Positions 1 to 7,453 of a DNA stretch of 64,000 bases are shown one piece after another. The stretch is taken from assembly GCF_042453785.1 (NCBI RefSeq), contig NC_091675.1, positions 7,266,501 to 7,330,500 on the forward strand, in the 5' to 3' direction. Positions within the stretch are counted from its first letter, which is position 1. Every line of letters begins with the position of its first letter. Source of the stretch: Malus domestica (lineage: Eukaryota; Streptophyta; Magnoliopsida; Rosales; Rosaceae). A program made the translations under genes and the position numbers. The notes under the pieces are model-generated. The model saw only the letters and a list, made by a program, of their open reading frames with translations. It was not told the origin of the DNA and did no database searches.

Positions 1-236
1 GCACGTGGATCCTCCTCAGCAAGGTACTCAGTTTGCAGAGTGTCATGGATATGTCTTCTGATGAAGATCATAGCAGTGGCTTTTTCAGCTTCGCCAACAG
101 GTTTATCTGTTGCTTCTTCAATAGCAGGACGCAAGTTCTTTGCAGTGAGGTGGAGCTTCACATCTTGAACCCACTTGAGGTAGTTCCTTCCAGAAACCTC
201 CAAAGCGGTGAAGTCGAGTTTGTTCAAATTTGACAT
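1..236 (-). CDS. Copia gag-like polyprotein, N-terminal part
   Basis: The frame opens at an ATG at 236 with MSNLNKLDFTALEVSGRNYL and continues with WVQDVKLHLTAKNL before running off the window edge. The opening 'SNL-KL-F-ALE-SG-NYL-W' followed by 'D-K-HL' is typical of the gag N-terminus of plant Copia elements (UBN2/DUF4219-like). About 78 residues are visible with no stop. The zinc knuckle, protease, integrase and RT would lie to the left and cannot be assessed. Confidence 0.75.
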   Translation of the reverse strand, partial: MSNLNKLDFTALEVSGRNYLKWVQDVKLHLTAKNLRPAIEEATDKPVGEAEKATAMIFIRRHIHDTLQTEYLAEEDPR

Positions 237-938
237 GTTCCTATCACAAAATGGATGAACAAGATGTGGTTAGTGTAATGGAGAAAAATCAATCCATTCA
301 CATAGGAGTAGAACATACAGGTTCTAATAGACATGTATTGGTTTAATTTTGCATGAAAAACTTCGGGTTTTCATAGGTGATATATTTAAGTGAAAACTTC
401 AGGTTTTCAAACAAGGCATGTTTAGAAGAAACTTCGGGTTTCAAAGTAATTATGAACTTCAGGTTCATATATTCCTGCAGGCAAACACAAATATATATGC
501 AAACAAATATGCAAAGAATATATGCAGAAATATTGTATAATGATAAGTGAATTAATTTATTTATTTATTTATTTTCAATTCAATTATATTATATGCATGT
601 ATAATTTTAATGAATCACATATTTACATTGATGCATATGCAAATAATAGTTTCAATGCATGTACATATGTAAGATTCAATTCATGGCAAATATCAAATTC
701 ACATAATTGTAACAATTTTGGTTATGAAGCATATACAATTTATGTAGAATCTAAAATACGTTAAACGTAAAGTTGGGTCATGCATCATGGTGAATGTTCA
801 TGCTCATGCTATCAGGGCTTGCAAAATATCGAGTTAAAAACCGTTGTTTGGAAAGAACCTGATTGCGTGATAATATAGATGAACTGGTTTGATGCAGAAA
901 AAATCTCCAACGTCAGATTCCTAAGCGCAGCGGTAGGA

Positions 939-952
939 GCGTGCTGATAACG
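939..952 (-). other. putative primer-binding site matching an internal tRNA-Ile segment
   Basis: Immediately inside the LTR the minus strand reads CGTTATCAGCACGC. It lacks the TGG expected for pairing with the 3' CCA end of a tRNA. Its complement GCGTGCTGATAACG resembles the anticodon stem-loop of eukaryotic tRNA-Ile(IAU), recalled as ..GTGCTAATAACGC... The one difference falls at the inosine-34 position, where a C in the element would pair with inosine. An internal tRNA primer is known for Drosophila copia (tRNA-iMet); here it is inference. Confidence 0.5.
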
Positions 953-1211
953 TGTTGTGGTCTATGTTTATCTGACAGAAAGACTAGGGCCGGCGGCAGA
1001 GAGAGAGAGGAGAGAGATGTGTGTTTGTAGAATTGTAGGGGAATGTATGTGTTGTTATCCCTCCTACATTGTGCCTTTATTTATAGTAGTAAAGGGAGAG
1101 AAGATATTCCTTCTCCTCCAAGTAATACAAGTTGTAATAGGAAAGGATAACTAGAATTAAATCTTATCTAGGATTTACACAATCATACTTAAACTAGGAA
1201 TGTTTACAACA
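953..1211 (-). repeat. LTR of the Copia element (5' LTR in element orientation)
   Basis: The 259-base segment is bounded by TGTTGT and ACAACA, a perfect inverted terminus ending in TG...CA. On the minus strand it contains a TATA-like CTATAAATA near 1078-1086, and its inner end abuts the primer site. The second LTR is not in the window, so the boundaries rest on the termini and the position of the primer site. Confidence 0.6.
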
Positions 1212-1644
1212 TAATCATCTTTATCTATGCTTCTAAAAAAAACCTTTTTTTTAGGAGGTAGGTGAACAATTTCAATTAATGAAACTTTCATATTGACAAT
1301 CCAATCCCTTTTTCTTTGTTTTTTTTTTTTTTTGCTAAAAGCAATTTTGGCACTATTGTTTTCTAAACACTTACCTCTCTTTTTTTTCACAGCTGTTTAT
1401 TCTTATAGCACAGCATAAGCAGTTTAAAAAAAAAACCACAGCAATTTCAAACTGTCTCTTAGCCCATCTCGCAACAATTATCATTACGTAATAAGTGAAA
1501 GAATTTTTTTCTTAATCTATAGTTGGAGTCATTTAAATTTTTCTCTCATGAACATTATTAGTTACGAGAAAGCTAAATTAATCGAGCATGGTAAGTGAGA
1601 CAAATCTAGCTAACACAATATTGAGACTTTTCCAAATCCACATT
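1212..1644. other. AT-rich intergenic DNA
   Basis: No convincing coding sequence was seen. The stretch holds a poly-T run near 1319-1334 and other homopolymer tracts. Open frames here are short, low-complexity and without recognisable motifs. Confidence 0.5.
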
Positions 1645-2040
1645 CCGTCGGACTGTCACTACATTAATTGGAGAATTAGTATCAGCCACTCATGTTTATA
1701 GTTAAGGAAAGGGTAGGTAGCTATATGAATCACGACATTAATTTAATACGGCCCATTAAACACGTTCTGCAAAAACATATTGAAGAAGAAATGCTTATAT
1801 ATAGCCAGCCTATCATTGTGCTATTGTTAAAAGAAAATTTAATTTTCAATTACCAAAGGAGCAATATGTATTGAGTTTTCTTAGTCATCTACGAGAGGCA
1901 AATTGATCGTACAAACTTGCTTGTTTTCTTGTATACAAAGCAGTGTATTCACTTCGTTCTCTTTTTTTTTTCTTTTTTTTTTTCAATGAGAAGTATTGTT
2001 ATTGACATTTTAAAAAATTATCACACTCATTCTCAAAAGT
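1645..2040 (+). repeat. duplicated unit, copy 1 (upstream of the DUF247 gene)
   Basis: This stretch realigns with 2508-3005. Shared landmarks are GTTTATAGTTAAGGAAAGG, AAACATATTGAAGAAGAAAT and TTGTATACAAAGCA, in the same order and spacing. The copies differ by scattered substitutions and small indels, so the duplication is old. No open frame spans either copy. Confidence 0.75.
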
Positions 2041-2507
2041 ATAATTTTCACTTCAAACCGTGTTAGACGACATTATTAGTACCAATAACAACTCACTTTT
2101 CAATTTATAATCTTTCTTTTTATTTTCCTGTCATCTAGCTTGTTTCTTCTCCATTGCGATGTTTGCACATATCCATTGTTTTGAAGCATTTAGTTTCATA
2201 CTTACCTGTCAAGGGAATGCTGCAGCTTTCTTCTTAATATCTTTTAGTTGTATATGCATATGCTTCGGTTTTGTAAGTGTCCACTATTAAGTACAATCAT
2301 GCACTGATATTGTGTTCAATTAACCACTTCGGCGTAATGTATGAATGGTGTCAAACTTATGGTGTGATTGTTTGTTGCAGGCTTCGGGCCTTGTGGAGGA
2401 GCCAATGAATTTGTGAAAAATAGTGACGCCAGCCGAAAGTGAGGCTGAAATTGAAAGTGAAGATATTCGTGTAAGTGATTCTCATCTCCTAGACGGTAAA
2501 ATACAGA

Positions 2508-3005
2508 GTTTTGTCAGACTGACTATATTATTGGAGAAGTAGCATCAACCACTTATGTTTATAGTTAAGGAAAGGTGAGGGTGGGTGGCTACATGAGTCA
2601 TAACATTAATTTAATTTGGCCAATTAAACACCTTCAGTAAAAACATATTGAAGAAGAAATGGTTTTGTTAAAAGAAATTTTTTTTTTCACATACCAGAGG
2701 AGAGCAAGTAATAAGTATTGAGATATCTTAGATATGTACAAGAGCCAAATTAACCGTATAAACTTACTTGTTTTCCTGTATACAAAGCAAATGCTAATTC
2801 ACTTCATTTTTTCCCCATTTTCGATGAGAAGTCCTATTATTGACACTTTAAAAAATGGGTGTGCTATGCACACACCTCTTTTTACTTATCACATCCTCTT
2901 AATTGCCGACCGTTGGATCGAATAAATTGAAGAAAATTAAATGATAGAAATCAATAAGGGTGTGTGGATATCACATCCCTTAAAAAGTGATCACGCACTC
3001 ACTCT
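2508..3005 (+). repeat. duplicated unit, copy 2 (carries a MITE)
   Basis: This is the second copy of the unit at 1645-2040, lying directly upstream of the DUF247 gene. It matches copy 1 in order, except for a 124-base block (2856-2979) that is absent from copy 1 and looks like a MITE insertion. The intervening 2041-2507 is AT-rich and carries no recognisable gene. Confidence 0.75.
2856..2979. mobile_element. small MITE with inverted termini
   Basis: The block opens TGGGTGTGCTATGCACACACC and its far end, read in reverse complement, is a close match (GGGATGTGATATCCACACACC). It is flanked by TTAAAAAA (2848-2855) and TTAAAAA (2980-2986). Copy 1 of the surrounding duplicated unit lacks the block at the same point, giving an empty-site comparison. 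No coding capacity is present. Confidence 0.65.
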
Positions 3006-3195
3006 CATAAGATTTTGAGTTCGTTCTCTTTCCTACTTTTCCATGGCTCGTCAGGGTTCATATGAATACTTAGTAGCAACACTCCACAAGAACTCCGAAG
3101 GCATCTAGCAGGCTTTTTTTTTTTTTTAATGTTTCTTACAAAGTTTTGCTCGAAGTATCTTAGTTGAATGTGTGCCTAATGAAATATTTGAATCA

Positions 3196-4782
3196 ATGCA
3201 GTTAAGGATCTCAGACGGTGAAATGAAACAAATCACTGAAGCTCCACATGACATAGAAAACCAAAAGGATCCATTCCTCGAGGAGTTGTATAACTTGTCT
3301 GACCTGTCCCCTGAGCGGTGTATCTATAGAGTTCCTGAGCGACTACGGCAGGTAAATGAGAAAGCATATACACCTCAAGTAGTCTCTATAGGCCCACTTC
3401 ACCATGGCAATGGACACTTAAAAGCCATGGAAGAGCACAAAAAAAGGTACCTGCGAGATTTTCTAAGTCGACCCGGGGTACGCTTCTGCGATTGTATACA
3501 AATGATAAAGAACCAAGAGAAAGAGTTGCGAGGTTTTTATGCAGAATCCATTGAGTTTTTCAGTGATGAATTTGTAAGAATCGTTTTAGTGGATGCCGCC
3601 TTCGTCATTGAGTTGTTATTGAGGTACTATCACAAATACGGTCCAGATGAAGATTACTCTCAAGGTGAAGATTACATATTTAACAACCCTTGGCTGCTGT
3701 GGGATGTGCAAGATGAAGATTACATATTTAACAACCCTTGGATGCTGTGGGATGTGCTTCCGGACTTGCGGTTGCTTGAAAATCAACTGCCATTCTTCAT
3801 TCTTCAGGATCTTTTCAACAAACTTTCTTTTTCAAGTCAGCTTCCTTCGTTACTTAAAATTTCCTCCCTTTTTTTTGAAAGAGGATTCATTGGCTGGGAA
3901 AAAGAAGAGAATTTTGTCACAAGACTAGAGAATTTTGTCGCAAGACTTTCTTCTGGAAAAGTACAACATTTTGTTGATCTGATAAGAATTCTATACCGAC
4001 CGTTGGACCAAGAAAAAAAACCCAAAACCACATCCACATCCAAAACCACAGCCACGCCCAAACCCAACTACACACCCACACCCAACTTGACAGCCACTCC
4101 CAAACCCAACTACACAGCCACACCCATACCCAGTAAAGCCACAGCAGCACCCATACCCTTGAAAGCCACACCCAAACCCAGAAAAGCCACACCCAAACCC
4201 ACAGCCACACCCAAACCCAGAAAAGCCACACCCAACTACACAGCCACACCCAACGTGACAGAGCTACACCAGGCTGGAGTCAAGTTTAAGCCAGGAGAAG
4301 GCAGCAGCTTATTTGACATAAAATTCTCGCGTGGGATCCTCGAAATTCCGAAGTTAACAATGGAAGATTCCACAGATCTGACACTCAGAAATCTCCTTGC
4401 TTTTGAACAATGCGATCCCAGAGAGGAGTATTGCCTAGCTAATTATGTTTTCCTTATGATGCATCTCGCGAGAACCCAAGAGGATGTGCAATTGCTGGTT
4501 GACAAGGGAATTATTGAAAATTGGCTAGGTGATACCCAGAAGATATCTACTTTGCTTCATGACCTTGGCACCGGGATGATGGTTGACCACCGCTATTATG
4601 AGACTCTTTGTAAAGATCTGATAGAATTCCGCAGAAAGCGCTGGCGCGGATGGATGGTAATTTTGAAACAGAAATATTTTAACACGCCTTGGTCCACTAT
4701 TTCTGTTGCTGCGGCTGTTATTCTACTCTTACTCACTCTCATACAAACAGCGTGCTCATATAAATCTGTCCCGCTCTTATAA
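3196..4782 (+). CDS. DUF247 (UPF0481) membrane protein
   Basis: The frame encodes 528 residues from the ATG at 3196. An upstream in-frame GTG at 3172 is ignored because plant genes start at ATG, and the bases just before could instead be a splice acceptor. It shows DUF247 hallmarks: IYRVPERLRQVNEKAYTPQVVSIGPLHHG near the N-terminus, 'HKKRYLRDFLSR', 'LPDLRLLENQLPFFIL', and a C-terminal 'RWRGWMVILKQKYFNTPW' followed by a single hydrophobic segment and short tail. The family is plant-specific, membrane-anchored and of mostly unknown function. Two oddities are visible: a 48-base in-frame tandem duplication (3661-3756), and a Thr/Pro/Lys-rich repeat tract (about residues 275-353) in the normally variable region. 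Confidence 0.88.
   Translation: MQLRISDGEMKQITEAPHDIENQKDPFLEELYNLSDLSPERCIYRVPERLRQVNEKAYTPQVVSIGPLHHGNGHLKAMEEHKKRYLRDFLSRPGVRFCDCIQMIKNQEKELRGFYAESIEFFSDEFVRIVLVDAAFVIELLLRYYHKYGPDEDYSQGEDYIFNNPWLLWDVQDEDYIFNNPWMLWDVLPDLRLLENQLPFFILQDLFNKLSFSSQLPSLLKISSLFFERGFIGWEKEENFVTRLENFVARLSSGKVQHFVDLIRILYRPLDQEKKPKTTSTSKTTATPKPNYTPTPNLTATPKPNYTATPIPSKATAAPIPLKATPKPRKATPKPTATPKPRKATPNYTATPNVTELHQAGVKFKPGEGSSLFDIKFSRGILEIPKLTMEDSTDLTLRNLLAFEQCDPREEYCLANYVFLMMHLARTQEDVQLLVDKGIIENWLGDTQKISTLLHDLGTGMMVDHRYYETLCKDLIEFRRKRWRGWMVILKQKYFNTPWSTISVAAAVILLLLTLIQTACSYKSVPLL
3661..3756 (+). repeat. 48-base in-frame tandem duplication inside DUF247 gene
   Basis: Two adjacent 48-base units (3661-3708, 3709-3756) differ at only about two positions. 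Each encodes a 16-residue block containing EDYIFNNPW and LWDV. The near-identity implies a recent duplication that preserves the frame. Confidence 0.9.
4020..4256 (+). repeat. minisatellite encoding TATPKP-type repeats
   Basis: The segment is dominated by ACACCCAAACCC/ACAGCCACACCC-type units and encodes repeated 'TATPKPNYTATP' and 'KATPKP' blocks. The antisense strand also stays open here, but only because of the repeat composition. Pro/Thr-rich sequence of this type could be O-glycosylated or disordered; nothing further can be read from sequence. Confidence 0.85.
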
Positions 4783-5289
4783 ATCTGTCCTTTAAGCATC
4801 AACGACCGCAAGTGTCTCCTTCTCCGGAGGATCCGCAAGTCTCTCGATCCCTCGCCGTATCCTTGGAAGTCTAGCCCAGTCTTTGAGATCGTACAGAGTT
4901 TTCATTTCAATCTTAGGTTTCCTTCAAGTGAGTGTAATAAAATGTTCCAACGAAATAAAGTATTGAAGGGTGTGATTTTATATTTGATAGGGAAGCAGTG
5001 TCTACTTGTAATGGCTTTTACTGAAAATGTGTGTTGTGAATAAAGGGAAGTGATTTCTGCAGACCCTTTTATCCTCTTTTTTCCTTTGCACTTCTATATG
5101 TTATGGCCTCATATGCAACCAATTGTGCGGAAAAAACTTTCCTAAATTAATGTCGTATCGTACCAATTTAATGTTCATGGACCTATGCTTATGTCTTTGT
5201 ATGTTTGAAGAAAAAGAAGAGTAATTGTATCATGTTTGTTGTTTTTTTGCCACACCAAGTGAACATTTCCATTAAAATGTTGCTTTAAG
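4783..5289. other. 3' flank of DUF247 gene, intergenic
   Basis: Probable 3' untranslated sequence with an AATAAA-like signal near 4937-4942 (TAATAAAATG) and another GAATAAAG near 5038. No other gene is seen. Confidence 0.5.
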
Positions 5290-5570
5290 CATCACTCGCA
5301 AGGATATGGAATTGCTTGTTAAAAAATGCAATTGTTGAAACTCAAAGCTTGACAGGGACGAGGTTAACAAACCTTATTAATCCGAGGAAGTAACTGTTCC
5401 GAATAAATCTCTTTACTGATCTTAGTAAGGACATCAATGCATAACGCAGAAGTGGAAGGCAATGTTGAAACAATCTCTTTCGATCTCCATGCTCTCTACT
5501 TTTTATTCTTGTGGTTGCTGCAGTCATCGTGATCACTTCCCTTCAAACAGTGTGTCTAATCTCTTTTTTA
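5290..5570 (+). pseudogene. relic C-terminal end of a second DUF247 gene
   Basis: Reading across frames gives pieces of a DUF247 tail: 'DMELLVKN' like the intact neighbour's 'DVQLLVDKG', then 'GTRLTNLINP', 'LFTDLSKDINA', a 'KWKAMLKQ' block and a terminal hydrophobic 'LFILVVAAVIVITSLQTVC', matching the membrane anchor 'VAAAVILLLLTLIQTAC' of the intact gene 500 bases upstream. Several stops and frame changes separate the pieces. The rest of the gene is missing, so this is a truncated tandem-duplicate remnant. Confidence 0.75.
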
Positions 5571-5929
5571 GCATCATCTGTTATCATTAAAGATTGGTTC
5601 TAAAAATATTATTAAATCTTTAAATAATTGAATTTAAGATCTCTCATTTACGATTGAAGATTAATACCTAGTACTAAGCAAGATATGGTTATAATTATTT
5701 TAAAAAAAATATATTAACCTAAATAACCTTTAATATAAAGGCAAATATATGATATAAATTCCTCAATGAAAAGACAATATATATGACTTTTATTTTTCTC
5801 AAATTTGAAGATAAACGTGACATTGAAGATGAAAAACAAAGAAATCCTTTGGTGTTGTGCTCAAAATAGTAGAAGAATATTATAAAAACTACCGTCAATT
5901 TCTGAAAAAGCGTAATTGAAGTATCTTTT
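5571..5929. other. AT-rich intergenic DNA
   Basis: Very AT-rich sequence with no supported gene, RNA or mobile-element terminus. Confidence 0.4.
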
Positions 5930-6130
5930 GCCGCTAAAGTCAAGGTAGAATATAGCATTTTTGTTGCAAGACTTCATTAAACTAGTTGATTCGTACATAC
6001 AATTTTTTTACCACTGGGCCATATTAACGAAAAGGTGGTGCTGGTAATTCTTTAGCTAAATTAGAGGACGACTTTTATATTTAACGAGTGGAATTCAAAA
6101 GGAATTCTGATGGCATGCTTGAAATAGCAA
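5930..6130 (+). repeat. direct repeat, copy A (copy B is split by the first Gypsy element)
   Basis: This stretch contains 'TCAAGGTAGAA..', 'GCAAGACTTCA', '..TTTTTTACCA' and TTAGAGGACGACT followed by GTGGAATTCAAAA. The same order of landmarks recurs across 6415-6469 joined to 19978-20175, i.e. on either side of the Gypsy insertion. The two copies are about 480 bases apart once the element is removed. Sequence 6131-6464 between the copies has no gene. Confidence 0.65.
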
Positions 6131-6469
6131 TAGGATATTATAAAAAGTTTCATTGTTAGTGATGAGTCGATATTGCATTATATATTTTACTCTAATCTTA
6201 GTTATAATTTATTGGTTATTTGTGACAAATTTGATACTTTAAACTATATTTTTAATATAGGACATTTCACTTCTTCTTGAGTAAAAAGTGATCAAACGGA
6301 CAGATTTTCGAGTAATTCCAATTGGATGAGTCTCTCAACTTGTTCGCATCAAAATTCCAGATTTTAATAGCAATTAGTTTTCGAATGCGTAAATTAAAAT
6401 GTTTTTTGTTGCAAAAAATCAAGGTAGAAATATGTTTTTTCTTGTAAGACGTTCAATCTATTGAGTCAT

Positions 6470-7410
6470 TGTTTGGGCCCAAAATAACAGTTTGGGCCGA
6501 GGGAGGAATCACTTTCGGCCCGGGAAGCTGTACGGCGAGAGGGTCATGGGGCGTTCAGCTCATGGGCTTCCAAGCCTAGGTCGGTTAAATCAGAGTGCAA
6601 GTCGAGTCCTAATACAATAGGGACCCTCGACGAGATCAGTAAAACTAGAAGGCGAATCCGGCTCAGTTAAGGACTAGATTCGTAGTCCTAGCAGAGATAG
6701 GACTGATCGAGGTAATGTTAATCCGGAGAGGGAAACCTAGTTCGAATAGGATTGGAACTCGGGCTCGGTGTTCTGCTACTATAAATACAAGACATTCAGC
6801 AATGGAAAAGCCCACAAAAATCAACACAAAATTGCCCTGCGCAAACTCTCACAACTTGAGATTTTTTTTCTTTTCCTTTTTCGCTGACACATCTTCCGTT
6901 GGCATCAACAGCACTGTGGAAGCAACCGGTGATATCTTAAGTCGGCATAGATAGCTCTGTCACCGTAGAGTCGGTCGGTCTCGCAGTATCTTCCGTTGGC
7001 ATCAACAGCACTGCGGCGAGAACGGTCGATTACCTATCCAAGTCTCGGTCGAGAAGGGTTTTCGAATCCTTGTTGGTCGAGGTCATCTCATTAGCCTTCT
7101 CGGCGAGGTGAGGTGTCACAGTTATTACATTCGGCACCTTGCAAGCCGAATTCGGTTCGTGAACTTTGTAAGACATAGCAGCCTTGTCTTCAGGCTCGAG
7201 AGCCCAAGAGGCCGAGACGTGTTCCTTTCTCGGCCGCAATCGCAAGACGCAGAAGTCAGTAGCGCGACCCAACGCAACATCATCAAATTTACTCCTCGGC
7301 TGAGCCTCGGCCGACGAGTTGGCACGCCCCGCAATCACCGAAGGACGTAGTTAGCTTAGAATATACTCGGCATGCGCGCCACGTAGGCTTTGTAATTTCT
7401 AGGGTCAACA
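6470..7410 (+). repeat. 5' LTR of the first Gypsy element
   Basis: 941 bases, TGTTTGGGCCC...GGGTCAACA. A TATAAATA box lies at 6780-6787, with transcription expected shortly after. An internal repeat ATCTTCCGTTGGCATCAACA occurs twice (about 6890 and 6987). A 102-codon antisense frame (7338-7030) is open in both LTRs, but this is expected from their identity. Confidence 0.95.
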
Positions 7411-7413
7411 TTT

Positions 7414-7432
7414 TGGCACGCCCGGTGGGACC
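7414..7432 (+). other. primer-binding site of the first Gypsy element
   Basis: TGGCACGCCCGGTGGGACC begins three bases after the LTR end and starts with TGG, as needed to pair with a tRNA 3' CCA end. The tRNA species was not determined. Confidence 0.8.
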
Positions 7433-7453
7433 CAATGCTAAACTACGAAGTTC

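Larger units (their letters stand above)
1..1211 (-). mobile_element. 5' end of a Ty1/Copia-type LTR retrotransposon (truncated by window edge)
   Basis: Reading on the minus strand, an LTR (953-1211) is followed directly by a primer-binding-like sequence (939-952), a leader of about 700 bases, and then the start of a gag-like reading frame (236 to 1). The remainder of the element lies to the left of the window. The leader holds several short repeats of the type AACTTCGGGTTT / AACTTCAGGTTC between about 358 and 470. The right flank begins TAATC, so that is the expected target duplication, but the partner site is outside the window. Confidence 0.7.

Noticed and set aside
3172..3195. Upstream GTG start of the DUF247 frame
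   Set aside because: Non-ATG start is unlikely in a plant gene; the first in-frame ATG is at 3196.
3917..4249. 110-codon minus-strand frame rich in Trp and Val opposite the DUF247 gene
   Set aside because: It exists only because the TATPKP minisatellite lacks stops on both strands; no family resemblance.
3196..4782. Self-incompatibility determinant, by analogy with grass DUF247 S-locus genes
   Set aside because: Nothing in the context supports it; DUF247 families are large and no partner gene is nearby.
7030..7338. 102-codon antisense frame conserved in both LTRs of the first Gypsy (also 19592-19900)
   Set aside because: Both LTRs are near-identical by descent, so conservation is uninformative; no motif.
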